Below, in pieces: positions 1-7,332 of a stretch of 8,576 nt of DNA. Within the stretch, counting starts at the first letter, position 1; every line of letters begins with the position of its first letter. The notes beneath the pieces were generated by a model. The model saw nothing but the letters and a program-made list of their open reading frames with translations, did no database searches and was not told the DNA's origin. Source of the stretch: an uncultured Collinsella sp. (lineage in GTDB: Bacteria > Actinomycetota > Coriobacteriia > Coriobacteriales > Coriobacteriaceae); the NCBI GenBank assembly GCA_902489855.1, contig CABUBS010000084.1:1-8576 (forward strand). Direction: 5' to 3'. Position numbers and translations under genes: made by a program.

Positions 1-368
1 GGAGCGACCTGTCCGCTGCCGTGCCGGTGGGCGTTATGTCGCTCCTGCTGACCGTGGGTTCTTTTGCCCTGGTGCACAGCGCCGTCGGTCAGACGGGCGG
101 TACCCCGAGTGCGCGTGGCGTCACTGTGGGCGCCTTCGCGCTCGTCATTAATGTGATCTACAGCATCATCTTGCTGTTTATGGGTTTGGAGACGAGCTTT
201 GTCGTGGCGATCTTCGGCCATGCGCTGCCGTCCTCGATCCTGACGGGTCTGGTTGCCATTCCGTTTTTGATGTCCGGCGTCGTGCCGCAGTCCGGCTATG
301 GATTCTCCGCACGTGGCGGACGCCAGACGGGTATGCGCTTTAAGCCCAAGACCCGCAAGCTCAAATAG
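1..368 (+). CDS. mreD: Rod shape-determining protein MreD, C-terminal part (5' truncated by window)
   Basis: The reading frame is open from base 3, with no start needed inside the window, so this is the 3' end of a longer gene (121 residues visible). MreD is an integral membrane component of the MreBCD elongasome that helps position side-wall peptidoglycan synthesis. The visible part has about three hydrophobic segments (residues ~6-24, ~41-63 and ~66-91). The pattern 'SDLSAAVPVGVMSLLLTVG' resembles the conserved MreD segment with an Asp-Leu, a Pro-x-Gly and a run of Leu. 'GHALPSSILTG' resembles the Leu-Pro containing end of the family. A strongly basic tail of about 20 residues (RQTGMRFKPKTRKLK) follows the last membrane segment and is probably cytoplasmic. 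The position directly before pbp2 and rodA supports the call, since mreC-mreD-mrdA-rodA is a classic order. The protein is poorly conserved in sequence, so context carries much of the weight. Confidence 0.72.
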   Translation, partial: SDLSAAVPVGVMSLLLTVGSFALVHSAVGQTGGTPSARGVTVGAFALVINVIYSIILLFMGLETSFVVAIFGHALPSSILTGLVAIPFLMSGVVPQSGYGFSARGGRQTGMRFKPKTRKLK

Positions 369-381
369 GGGAGGCCCGTAG

Positions 382-2451
382 ATGTCTTCCCAGTTGACGG
401 TTATTATCGCCGGTATCGTGCTGGTTGTGGCCATCGTGGTCGCGCTGGTCATCATGCGTCGCGGCGATTCCCGTTTTACCTACGATACGCAGCATGGAAC
501 GGCCCCGCGCGCCACCGAGGGCGAGGGCAATACCGCGTCGACCGCCTTTAAGGGCCGCTTTTCCATCCTCACCACGGGTGTGGGCGCGATGTTTGCGGCA
601 CTTGCCGTCAAGCTGTGGGGCATGCAGATGGTCTCGTCGGACTATTACGAGAAGCAGGCCAATAGCAATCAGACTCGCACCGTTACCACACCCGCTGTGC
701 GCGGTCGCATCCTCGACCGCAATGGCGTGGCGCTTGTCCAGAACCGTCCCTCACTTGCTGTCGTGGCCTACCGCGACCTTGCGGAGGATGAGGTTCTGGT
801 TCGCCATCTTGCCAACGTGCTCGGTATGCCCTACGTGGCGGTTCTGCGCAATATCCAGGACAATACGGAGGGCGCCCAGAGCCTGCATACCATCGCGACG
901 GACGTCCGTCGCTCCACGGTTGCCTATATCAAGGAGCACGCCGGCGAGTTCCCAGGCGTCAAGATTGCCGAGCGTACCGAGCGCCAATATCCATATGGCG
1001 AGACGGCATGTCATATCTTGGGCTATACCGGCACCATTACCTCCGAGCAGCTCGAGGCCCAGAATAAGAAGTCGTCGGACGGCAGCGATAGCGCGGCTGG
1101 CCGGATCTCGTATCAATCGGGCGATATTGTTGGCCAGGCGGGCGTAGAGATTTACTACGAAAATCTGCTGCAGGGCATTCGTGGTGAGCAGACCGTGAAA
1201 GTTGACGCCTCGGGTAACGTGACCGGTCAAGCCGGCGCCGTTCCCGCCAAGGCCGGTTCTGACATTAAGCTTACGCTCGATCTTAAGATTCAACAGGCCT
1301 GCGAGACGGCTCTGGCGAATGCCATTGAGCTTGCCAAGACCACGGGCCATAGCAATGCCGGCAACGGCGCCGTGGTGTGCCTCGATCCCAACAATGGTGA
1401 GATTCTGGGCATGGCGAGCGAGCCCAAGTTTGATCCGTCGGTGTTCATCGGCGGCATTTCCAACGACGTGTGGACCGAGCTCAACGATGACAAGGGTTCG
1501 CATCCGCTGCTCAACCGCGCCATTAGCGGCCAGTATATGTCGGCTTCGACCATCAAGCCGCTCTCGGCTCTGGCCGGTCTTGAGTTTGGAACCTACACTT
1601 CAACGCAGACAACCAACTGCACGGGGTATTGGACGGGCCTTGGCAAGGCTTGGGGCAAGCGCTGCTGGCTGACGTCTGGTCACGGCACCATGACGCTGCA
1701 GTCGGGTATTGCCAACTCGTGCGACCCCGTGTTCTACGATATGGGCAAGGCGTTTTTCTACAACGACCAGCATCCCGAGGGTCTGCAAGAGGTCTTTCGC
1801 CGTTGGGGCCTGGGCAAGACCTGCGGCATCGATCTGCCAAGCGAGGGCACGGGCCGCATTCCCGACGCCAAGTGGAAAGAGTCCTACTTTACCGATTCTT
1901 CTGCCGAGGACCGCAAGTGGAACGCCGGCGATATGACTAACATCGCTATCGGCCAGGGCGACATTTTGGTGACGCCGCTGCAGATGGCGTGCGCCTACAT
2001 GGGCCTTGCCAACGGCGGTAAGCAGTATGTGCCCCATGTGTTCTTGTCGGCGGTGTCGCGCGATGGCGACGGCGATGCCTACAAGTACAACGGCAAGGGT
2101 AAAAAGAAGCGTCTGGAGGCCCAGATCAATAGCGATGCCGACCTGGCGCTGGTCCGCAACGGTATGCATGACGTGATCTACACGGCCTCGACGTCGCTGG
2201 CGGCGCACTTTAGCAGCCTGACGCCCCAGGTGTACGGCAAGTCCGGTACGGGCGAGAAGAGCGGCGAGGACGAGTATGCGTGGTTTTGCGCCTACGCACC
2301 GGCCGACGATCCCAAGTACGTGATCGCCACCGTCTTGGAGCAGGGCGGTGGCGGATCGGACACGGCGATGCATGTCGTGCGCGATGTGCTCGGCGTCATC
2401 TATGACGAGCCCGACACATCTTCTGCCACGGGCGATTCTTCGGTTCGATAG
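382..2451 (+). CDS. mrdA: Penicillin-binding protein 2 (class B PBP, elongasome peptidoglycan D,D-transpeptidase)
   Basis: This class B PBP cross-links peptidoglycan outside the membrane and works with RodA in side-wall growth (689 residues). The start at 382 has a strong GGGGAGG site at 368-374, which overlaps the mreD stop. Two hydrophobic segments are visible, at residues ~5-26 and ~60-83; the second matches the usual single anchor of the family. The PBP dimerisation domain begins with RGRILDRNG (107-115), and RQYPYG (201-206) and GDIVGQAGVE (247-256) are typical of PBP2. The transpeptidase domain has SxxK as S389-T-I-K392 (S389 is the predicted acyl-enzyme serine), the second motif as S446-C-D448, and the third as K620-S-G622. 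Cys413, Cys428, His434 and Cys447 have the spacing of a zinc site reported in PBP2 of another species. A linker of about 12 Ser/Asp/Gly-rich residues (231-243) looks like a local insertion. The assignment to PBP2 rather than a division PBP rests on the mreD and rodA neighbours and the SCD motif. Confidence 0.93.
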   Translation: MSSQLTVIIAGIVLVVAIVVALVIMRRGDSRFTYDTQHGTAPRATEGEGNTASTAFKGRFSILTTGVGAMFAALAVKLWGMQMVSSDYYEKQANSNQTRTVTTPAVRGRILDRNGVALVQNRPSLAVVAYRDLAEDEVLVRHLANVLGMPYVAVLRNIQDNTEGAQSLHTIATDVRRSTVAYIKEHAGEFPGVKIAERTERQYPYGETACHILGYTGTITSEQLEAQNKKSSDGSDSAAGRISYQSGDIVGQAGVEIYYENLLQGIRGEQTVKVDASGNVTGQAGAVPAKAGSDIKLTLDLKIQQACETALANAIELAKTTGHSNAGNGAVVCLDPNNGEILGMASEPKFDPSVFIGGISNDVWTELNDDKGSHPLLNRAISGQYMSASTIKPLSALAGLEFGTYTSTQTTNCTGYWTGLGKAWGKRCWLTSGHGTMTLQSGIANSCDPVFYDMGKAFFYNDQHPEGLQEVFRRWGLGKTCGIDLPSEGTGRIPDAKWKESYFTDSSAEDRKWNAGDMTNIAIGQGDILVTPLQMACAYMGLANGGKQYVPHVFLSAVSRDGDGDAYKYNGKGKKKRLEAQINSDADLALVRNGMHDVIYTASTSLAAHFSSLTPQVYGKSGTGEKSGEDEYAWFCAYAPADDPKYVIATVLEQGGGGSDTAMHVVRDVLGVIYDEPDTSSATGDSSVR

Positions 2452-2460
2452 GAGGTTGCG

Positions 2461-3687
2461 ATGGATTTTTCGCCGGCGGACCTGTTCCGCTCAACTAAAA
2501 CCGGTTCCCGCAGCAGCCTGGACCGTGTCAACAAGCAGCTTTCGGCCTCGCGCGGCACGTTTCGCCAAAAGGTGCACATCGGCGTGCTGCTGGCAACCTT
2601 GGCGCTCGTTGCCTATGGCGCCATCATCATTTGGTCGGCCTCGCAGTTTAAGGCCGATGCTTCGTTCTCGCGCCATTTGCTGGGAATTGGCATCGGAGCG
2701 GTGCTGGCGGTGCTCGTCTGGCGAACCGACCTGCGCGGTATTTCCAATTTCTCGACGGCGTTGCTCGTCATCGACCTGATCGTGATCTTCTCGCCCAAGA
2801 TTCCGGGTCTGTCCTATACGGGCGGTCTGGGCATGACGGGCTGGATCAAGATTCCCGGTATCGGCTTGACGTTCCAGCCGGTTGAGCTTGCCAAGCTCAT
2901 CACCATCTTCTTTATTGCTACGCTTGGCTCGCAGTATAACGGTCGCATCGATACCGTTCGCGACTACGTCAAGCTCTGCGGCATGCTGTCCATTCCGTTT
3001 TTGGCCGTCGTTGCCATGGGTGACCTGGGCTCGGGCCTGGTCGTGCTGGTTTCGGGCGCCATCGTCATCTGCATGAGCGGTGCACGCCGCGAATGGGTGC
3101 TGTCGACCCTGGCCCTGCTCGTGGGCCTGGTGGCCCTCGTCCTGGCGCTTGATTCGGTCTTTGATTCGTTGCTCGGCCACGATGTGCTCATCAAGCAGTA
3201 TCAGATGAACCGTCTGACGGTCTTTATCGACCCCGATAATGCCGATTCGGACGATGCCTACAACCTGCAGCAGTCGCTTATCGCCGTTGGCTCGGGCGGC
3301 TTCTTTGGTAAGGGCCTGGGGCATGCGACGCAGTCGGCCGGCGGCTTTCTGCCTGAGTTCCACACCGACTTCGTCTTCGCCTTCCTGTCCGAGACCTTTG
3401 GCTTTTGCGGTTCCTTTTTGCTCCTGTGCCTCTACGTGCTGCTGATCTTTTCGACGATTCGCGTCGCCTTTAAGTGCGAGTCGCTGTTTTTGCGTCTTTC
3501 GTGTGTGGGCATCGTTGGCATGTGGGCGTTCCAGACTTTCGAAAACATCGGCATGTGCATCGGCATGATGCCGATTACCGGTATTCCGCTACCGTTTATT
3601 AGCTTCGGTTCGTCTTCGATGATGATTCAGCTGCTGACGGTGGGTATCGTACAATCCATATGGCGGCATCGTTCGGGCGCCGCGTAA
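2461..3687 (+). CDS. rodA: SEDS-family peptidoglycan glycosyltransferase RodA
   Basis: RodA polymerises lipid II into glycan strands in the membrane and forms a complex with PBP2 (408 residues, about 10 predicted membrane helices). Family landmarks are GWIKIPGIGLTFQPVELAKL (127-146; QPVE replaces the commoner QPSE), FIDPDNADSDDAYNLQQSL (255-273), IAVGSGGFFGKGLG (274-287), GFLPEFHTDFVFA (295-307) and GIPLPFISFGSSS (374-386). By position, Asp303 in HTDF corresponds to the catalytic aspartate described in the extracellular loop of other RodA proteins. There is an N-terminal extension of about 36 polar, rather basic residues before the first helix, predicted to be cytoplasmic. GGAGG at 2451-2455 overlaps the mrdA stop and lies 5 bases before the ATG, so translation is probably coupled to mrdA. 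FtsW is the alternative within the family; adjacency to mreD and PBP2 favours RodA. Confidence 0.93.
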   Translation: MDFSPADLFRSTKTGSRSSLDRVNKQLSASRGTFRQKVHIGVLLATLALVAYGAIIIWSASQFKADASFSRHLLGIGIGAVLAVLVWRTDLRGISNFSTALLVIDLIVIFSPKIPGLSYTGGLGMTGWIKIPGIGLTFQPVELAKLITIFFIATLGSQYNGRIDTVRDYVKLCGMLSIPFLAVVAMGDLGSGLVVLVSGAIVICMSGARREWVLSTLALLVGLVALVLALDSVFDSLLGHDVLIKQYQMNRLTVFIDPDNADSDDAYNLQQSLIAVGSGGFFGKGLGHATQSAGGFLPEFHTDFVFAFLSETFGFCGSFLLLCLYVLLIFSTIRVAFKCESLFLRLSCVGIVGMWAFQTFENIGMCIGMMPITGIPLPFISFGSSSMMIQLLTVGIVQSIWRHRSGAA

Positions 3688-3705
3688 CCGCTGGAGGGGT
3701 TTGCT

Positions 3706-4635
3706 ATGAAAATTCCCGTAGATAAGCTGACCCGCGCTTTTAAGATGGGCGCGTCCGTTAAGAAGGATTCCGATACGCCGGTGCGCGTCTCGGTCTATCT
3801 GGATTCGTCCGCCTCGCGCTTTCTGGCCGAGACGGTGCGTGACGCCTTTGTGCCGCAGACGACCTCGGGCATTGTGCGCGTCGAGCGTCTGGGGGAGGAG
3901 CGAATTGCTCCAAAGACCGATACCGATGTGGTGCTGGTGCTCTCGTGTGGTTCCGACCGCTTGGAGAGTGCCGTGCAGGAGCTCGTGATCGCCGGCGCGC
4001 CCGTGTGCGTGCTTGCCGAGTCTGCTGTGGAGGTGCCGTTTATCGAGGAGTCCACGCCCATGCTCGGCGTGGTAGCGGCAATCGATAAGACGTATCTGCT
4101 CGAGACGCTTGCCCGCTGGATTCTCGACCGCACCGACAAGGAAACGGCTTTTGCGGCGAACTTTGCCTTCATGCGCATCGCGGCGGCCAATCGTATCATC
4201 ACCTCGTGCGCGCTCACCAATATGGCGACCGGTGCACTGGTGTTTTTGCCAGGCGCCGATTATCCCGTTATGGCGCTGGCGCAGGTGGGCATGCTCTTTG
4301 AGCTCGCTGCCGTCTTTGGACGCGGCATTAAGCCTGAGCGCGGCTACGAGGTCGCGGGCGTGCTTGCCGGCGGTCTTGTGATCCGCGCGGTCACCCGCGC
4401 GCTCGTCAAACAGACGCCGCATATTGGGTTTGCCGTCAAGGCGCTCACTGCTGCCGCGGGCACCTACGGCATGGGCCGTGCGCTTGTTTCGCTCTACGAG
4501 CGCGATGTCGACTACAGCCGTGCCAACGAGGTGGTCACTGCCACGTTCTCCCGCGTTCGCGATCTGGTGACCACGGTCGCGGGCGCTACCCGTCCTATGG
4601 CGTCCTACCAAGACGCATCCGATCTCGCTGCTTAG
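3706..4635 (+). CDS. DUF697-domain protein of unknown function in the rod-shape operon
   Basis: The protein has 309 residues. The C-terminal part (~150-265) resembles the DUF697 (YcjF-like) domain, with LPGADYPVMALAQVGMLFEL (181-200), AAVFGRGI (201-208), a Gly-rich helix around AGVLAGGLVIRA (217-228) and AAGTYGMGRAL (250-260). The stretches at ~165-185 and ~215-255 are hydrophobic and may contact the membrane. The N-terminal part (~25-145) alternates strands and helices (VRVSVYLD; DVVLVLSCGSDRLESAVQEL; APVCVLAE), suggesting a small alpha/beta fold. DUF697 domains are often fused behind GTPase domains, but here I see no P-loop GxxxxGK[ST], no DxxG with switch context and no NKxD, so GTP binding is unlikely. 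TGGAGGGG at 3692-3699 sits 6 bases before the ATG. The gap to rodA is 18 bases and to the next gene 10 bases, so it is almost certainly co-transcribed with rodA. A role in envelope growth is inferred only from position. Confidence 0.82.
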   Translation: MKIPVDKLTRAFKMGASVKKDSDTPVRVSVYLDSSASRFLAETVRDAFVPQTTSGIVRVERLGEERIAPKTDTDVVLVLSCGSDRLESAVQELVIAGAPVCVLAESAVEVPFIEESTPMLGVVAAIDKTYLLETLARWILDRTDKETAFAANFAFMRIAAANRIITSCALTNMATGALVFLPGADYPVMALAQVGMLFELAAVFGRGIKPERGYEVAGVLAGGLVIRAVTRALVKQTPHIGFAVKALTAAAGTYGMGRALVSLYERDVDYSRANEVVTATFSRVRDLVTTVAGATRPMASYQDASDLAA

Positions 4636-4638
4636 GGG
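4634..4638 (+). promoter_or_regulatory. Ribosome binding site supporting a TTG start for the radical SAM gene
   Basis: AGGGG overlaps the stop codon of the DUF697 gene and lies 7 bases before TTG 4646. No ATG or GTG lies nearby in frame, and the family-conserved sequence (LLAKVEKPSRYI) begins about 15 codons after the TTG, so this site decides the start. Confidence 0.65.
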
Positions 4639-4645
4639 TTTTCCG

Positions 4646-6523
4646 TTGCGCGTTGCATACCAAGACTGTTTTCATTTAATTGAGCCGTTGCTCGCCAAGG
4701 TCGAGAAGCCGAGCCGCTATATCGATCACGAGTGGGGCACGCTTTCCAAGGCCGATGCCGACTACCGTTGCTGCCTGATCTATCCGGATGTGTACGAGGT
4801 CGGTCTGCCCAACCAGGGCATCGCCATCCTCTACAACATCCTTAACCAGGCCGAGGGCATCTCCTGCGAGCGCGGCTATGTGCCGTGGCCCGATATGGGC
4901 GACGCCATGCGCGAGGCGGGTATTCCGCTGCTATCGCTCGAGGGTGCAGCGCCGGTCGCTTCGTTTGATATCGTCGGTCTGCATGTGCCGCACGAGATGG
5001 CGGTGACGAACTTCCTCGAGGCTTTGGACCTCGCTGGCATTCCGCTGTTAGCGGCCGACCGAGGTGAAGACGACCCAATCATCATCGCCGGCGGTCCCTC
5101 GGTGTACAACCCCGAGCCGTACGCGGCCTTCTTCGATGCCATCCTCATCGGTGAGGGCGAGGAATCGCTGCTCGAGACCTGCCAGCTGCATCGCCGCCTG
5201 CGTGACGAAGGGGTCCCGCGCGCGCAGATTGTCGAGCAGCTTGCATCCATTGCCGGCAACTACGTGCCGTCGCTCTATGAGGTTCGTCACGACGAGCCCT
5301 GCTCGCCGCATGGCTACACCGTGCCGCGTGAGGGCAAGGATGCGCCGACCGTGGTCTACAAGCGCGTCGTCGAGGATTTCGGCGCCACGAATCCGCTGTC
5401 GCAGTCGTGCGTGCCCTATGCGCAGCTGGTCCACGACCGCCTGTCTATCGAGATCCTGCGCGGCTGCGCCCGCGGCTGTCGTTTTTGCCAGGCTGGCATG
5501 ACGTATCGCCCGGTGCGCGAGCGCTCGGCCGACCAGATTGTCTCGTCGGTGATTCAGGGTCTGGAAAAGACTGGCTATGACGAGGTGTCGCTGACCTCGC
5601 TCTCCACGACCGACCACTCCTGCATTCGCGACGTGCTCGGCAGGCTCAACCGTCGCCTGGAGGATACGGGTATTCGCGTGTCTATTCCGTCGCAGCGCCT
5701 GGATTCGTTTGGCGTGGATATGGCCGAGTCGGTCGCCGGCGAAAAGAAGGGCGGACTGACGTTCGCGCCCGAGGCCGGCAGCCAGCGCATGCGCGACATC
5801 ATTAACAAGAACGTGACCGAGGAGGACCTGGACCGTGCGGCCAAGGCGGCCTTCGAGGCCGGCTGGAACCGCATGAAGCTCTACTTTATGATGGGCCTTC
5901 CCGGCGAGCGCGACGAGGACATCGTGGCCATCGCCAATCTGGCCGATCACGTGCTGGAGCTCGGTCGTTCCGTGGTGCCCAAGGCTCGTCGCGGCTCGAT
6001 CTCGGTGTCCATCTCGGTTTCGGTCTTTATCCCCAAGGCCGCCACGCCGTTCCAGTGGTGCCCGCAGCTCGACTACGACGACGTCAAGCGTCGCCAGAAG
6101 CTGCTTATCACGAGCGTTCGCAACCGTGCCGTCCGCGTGCATTACCACGATGCCGAGACTTCGCTCATCGAGGCCGCGCTGTCCCGCGCCGGTCGCGACA
6201 TGACGCCCGTCATCATCGATGCTTGGCGCTCGGGCTCTCGCTTTGACGCCTGGGTAGAGCATTTCTCGCTCGATAACTGGAAGGAGGCTGCTGCCAAAAA
6301 CGGCATCGACCTCAATGAGCTCGTGCACCTGCCCTACGAGTTGGACTGGCGCCTGCCGTGGGAGCATGTGAGCCCCGGCTGCACGCGCGGTTTCCTCGAG
6401 CGCGAGTACCGTCGCTCGCTCGAGGGCGTCACGACTCCCGACTGCACCCGTACGTCGTGCACCGGCTGCGGGATCTGCCCCACGCTCCACGCCAAGAATG
6501 TATTGATGGGTGATCGCGCATGA
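4646..6523 (+). CDS. Radical SAM protein, TIGR03960 family (B12-binding-like N-terminal domain)
   Basis: The protein has 625 residues and starts at TTG. The N-terminal half (~20-205) resembles the B12-binding-like domain of this family: PSRYIDHEWG (22-31), YPDVYEVGLPNQG (46-58), AGGPSVYNPEP (148-158) and GEGEE (169-173). The usual cobalamin DxHxxG motif is not visible. The radical SAM core follows with C274-x3-C278-x2-C281 in RGCARGCRFCQAG, which should hold a 4Fe-4S cluster that cleaves S-adenosylmethionine. Later core segments include SIPSQRLDSF (346-355), TFAPEAGSQRMR (372-383) and KLYFMMGLPGE (411-421). The C-terminus carries four more cysteines (C600, C605, C608, C611; spacing C-x4-C-x2-C-x2-C) that could bind a second cluster or zinc. 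The substrate is unknown to me. It overlaps the next gene by 4 bases (ATGA), and in other genomes the two are neighbours or fused, so they very likely act together. The family call is firm; the reaction is not known. Confidence 0.92.
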   Translation: MRVAYQDCFHLIEPLLAKVEKPSRYIDHEWGTLSKADADYRCCLIYPDVYEVGLPNQGIAILYNILNQAEGISCERGYVPWPDMGDAMREAGIPLLSLEGAAPVASFDIVGLHVPHEMAVTNFLEALDLAGIPLLAADRGEDDPIIIAGGPSVYNPEPYAAFFDAILIGEGEESLLETCQLHRRLRDEGVPRAQIVEQLASIAGNYVPSLYEVRHDEPCSPHGYTVPREGKDAPTVVYKRVVEDFGATNPLSQSCVPYAQLVHDRLSIEILRGCARGCRFCQAGMTYRPVRERSADQIVSSVIQGLEKTGYDEVSLTSLSTTDHSCIRDVLGRLNRRLEDTGIRVSIPSQRLDSFGVDMAESVAGEKKGGLTFAPEAGSQRMRDIINKNVTEEDLDRAAKAAFEAGWNRMKLYFMMGLPGERDEDIVAIANLADHVLELGRSVVPKARRGSISVSISVSVFIPKAATPFQWCPQLDYDDVKRRQKLLITSVRNRAVRVHYHDAETSLIEAALSRAGRDMTPVIIDAWRSGSRFDAWVEHFSLDNWKEAAAKNGIDLNELVHLPYELDWRLPWEHVSPGCTRGFLEREYRRSLEGVTTPDCTRTSCTGCGICPTLHAKNVLMGDRA

Positions 6524-7332
6524 GTGAGCGCCTGACCGACAACCCCACGCTCTTTAGACTTCGTGTTCGCTATGGCAAGCGCGATCGCCTTAAGTACCTG
6601 GGCCATCTCGAAGTGATCCATACCATTGAGCGCATCGTGCGCCGTGCGGGACTTCCCTATGCCGTCACGCAGGGCTTCTCTCCGCACATGCGCGTGGGCT
6701 TCTCTTCGGCGCTACCGGTTGGTACGTCGTCGACCTGCGAGTGGTATGACCTGTTTATGACCGAGTTCGTGGCGCTCGACGAGGCGTTTGAGCGCCTGGC
6801 TGCGGCGTCTCCGGCCGATCTGGCGCCCATCGAGGCGGCGTACATCGACGTGCGCACGCCGGCATTGACGGCGCAGCTCACGCGCCTGTCGTATCGCATC
6901 GACTTACACCTGGATCCCGAGGCGCCCGTAAGCGCCGACGAGGTGCGTCGTGCGATCGACACGCTGCGCGCGGATCATGGCATCGACTACGCGCGCGGCA
7001 AAAAGAGCAAGCGCTTGGATTTGGATCACACGCTCGTTGGCTATGAGCTCACGGCGGGGGAGCGCCCGGACCATTTGGTTCTCATGCTCGACACCCATGC
7101 CGACAACGAGGGCTCTATGCGTCCGGAAATTTTGCTTTCTGCTGCTGATGTTTTGTTGCAGGGCTTGACCCCGGGCGTGGATGCACCTATTGTTTCCACC
7201 GGTATGCAAGACCTCGTGACCATCTGCTCCTACGATGTCGAGCGTCAGAATCAAGCATGCGAGGACGACGAGGGCCGACTCGTCAGCCCCATACCTGTGC
7301 GAACTTGTGGATTTGCTCCACATACTCGTTGA
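6520..7332 (+). CDS. TIGR03936 / DUF2344 protein, partner of the upstream radical SAM protein
   Basis: The protein has 270 residues. Its ATG overlaps the TGA of the radical SAM gene as ATGA, which indicates translational coupling and roughly equal production. The N-terminal part is highly characteristic of the family: RVRYGKRDRLKYLGHLEVI (15-33), ERIVRRAGLPYAVTQGFSPH (37-56) and GFSSALPVG (60-68). The middle and C-terminal parts are less conserved, and the last ~30 residues (acidic CEDDEG, then VRTCGFAPHTR) look species-specific. There is no membrane segment or known catalytic motif. The function is unknown; the constant link to the TIGR03960 radical SAM protein suggests a shared modification reaction. 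The final codons and stop overlap the -35 element of the rplU promoter, and no terminator follows, so upstream transcripts may read into rplU. Confidence 0.9.
   Translation: MSERLTDNPTLFRLRVRYGKRDRLKYLGHLEVIHTIERIVRRAGLPYAVTQGFSPHMRVGFSSALPVGTSSTCEWYDLFMTEFVALDEAFERLAAASPADLAPIEAAYIDVRTPALTAQLTRLSYRIDLHLDPEAPVSADEVRRAIDTLRADHGIDYARGKKSKRLDLDHTLVGYELTAGERPDHLVLMLDTHADNEGSMRPEILLSAADVLLQGLTPGVDAPIVSTGMQDLVTICSYDVERQNQACEDDEGRLVSPIPVRTCGFAPHTR
7306..7322. repeat. Inverted repeat TGTGGA-N5-TCCACA just upstream of the rplU promoter
   Basis: A perfect 6-base inverted repeat with a 5-base spacer lies in the last codons of the DUF2344 gene, 6 bases before the -35 element. It could form a small RNA hairpin or be a repressor or activator site. 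It is not followed by a T run, so it is not an intrinsic terminator. It may be chance within coding sequence. Confidence 0.35.

Noticed and set aside
425..1147. Arg/Pro/Ser-rich open frame on the + strand inside mrdA
   Set aside because: Its low-complexity Arg/Ser/Pro composition is typical of an out-of-frame reading of a GC-rich gene; mrdA covers the region.
751..1503. Long open frames on the minus strand, also at 2491-3363, 3589-4611 and 5048-6490
   Set aside because: They lie opposite strongly supported genes, have no family resemblance or ribosome sites, and are expected from GC-rich codon use.
2236..2250. KSG instead of KTG as the third PBP motif
   Set aside because: KSG occurs in well-known class B PBPs such as E. 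coli FtsI, so it is an accepted variant and does not suggest loss of function.
3650..3655. TACAAT as a -10 box for a promoter before the DUF697 gene
   Set aside because: No acceptable -35 lies 16-18 bases upstream (the nearest, CTGACG, is 10 bases away), there is no TG extension, and it lies in the rodA coding end.
4653..4680. TTGCAT-16-TTTAAT as an internal promoter at the start of the radical SAM gene
   Set aside because: The -35 is poor (3 of 6) and transcripts would start after the translation start, with no plausible later start codon.
7305..7322. Pair of DnaA boxes (TGTGGATTT and TGCTCCACA)
   Set aside because: Each differs from the TTATCCACA consensus at two positions, and there is no origin context; kept only as a plain inverted repeat.
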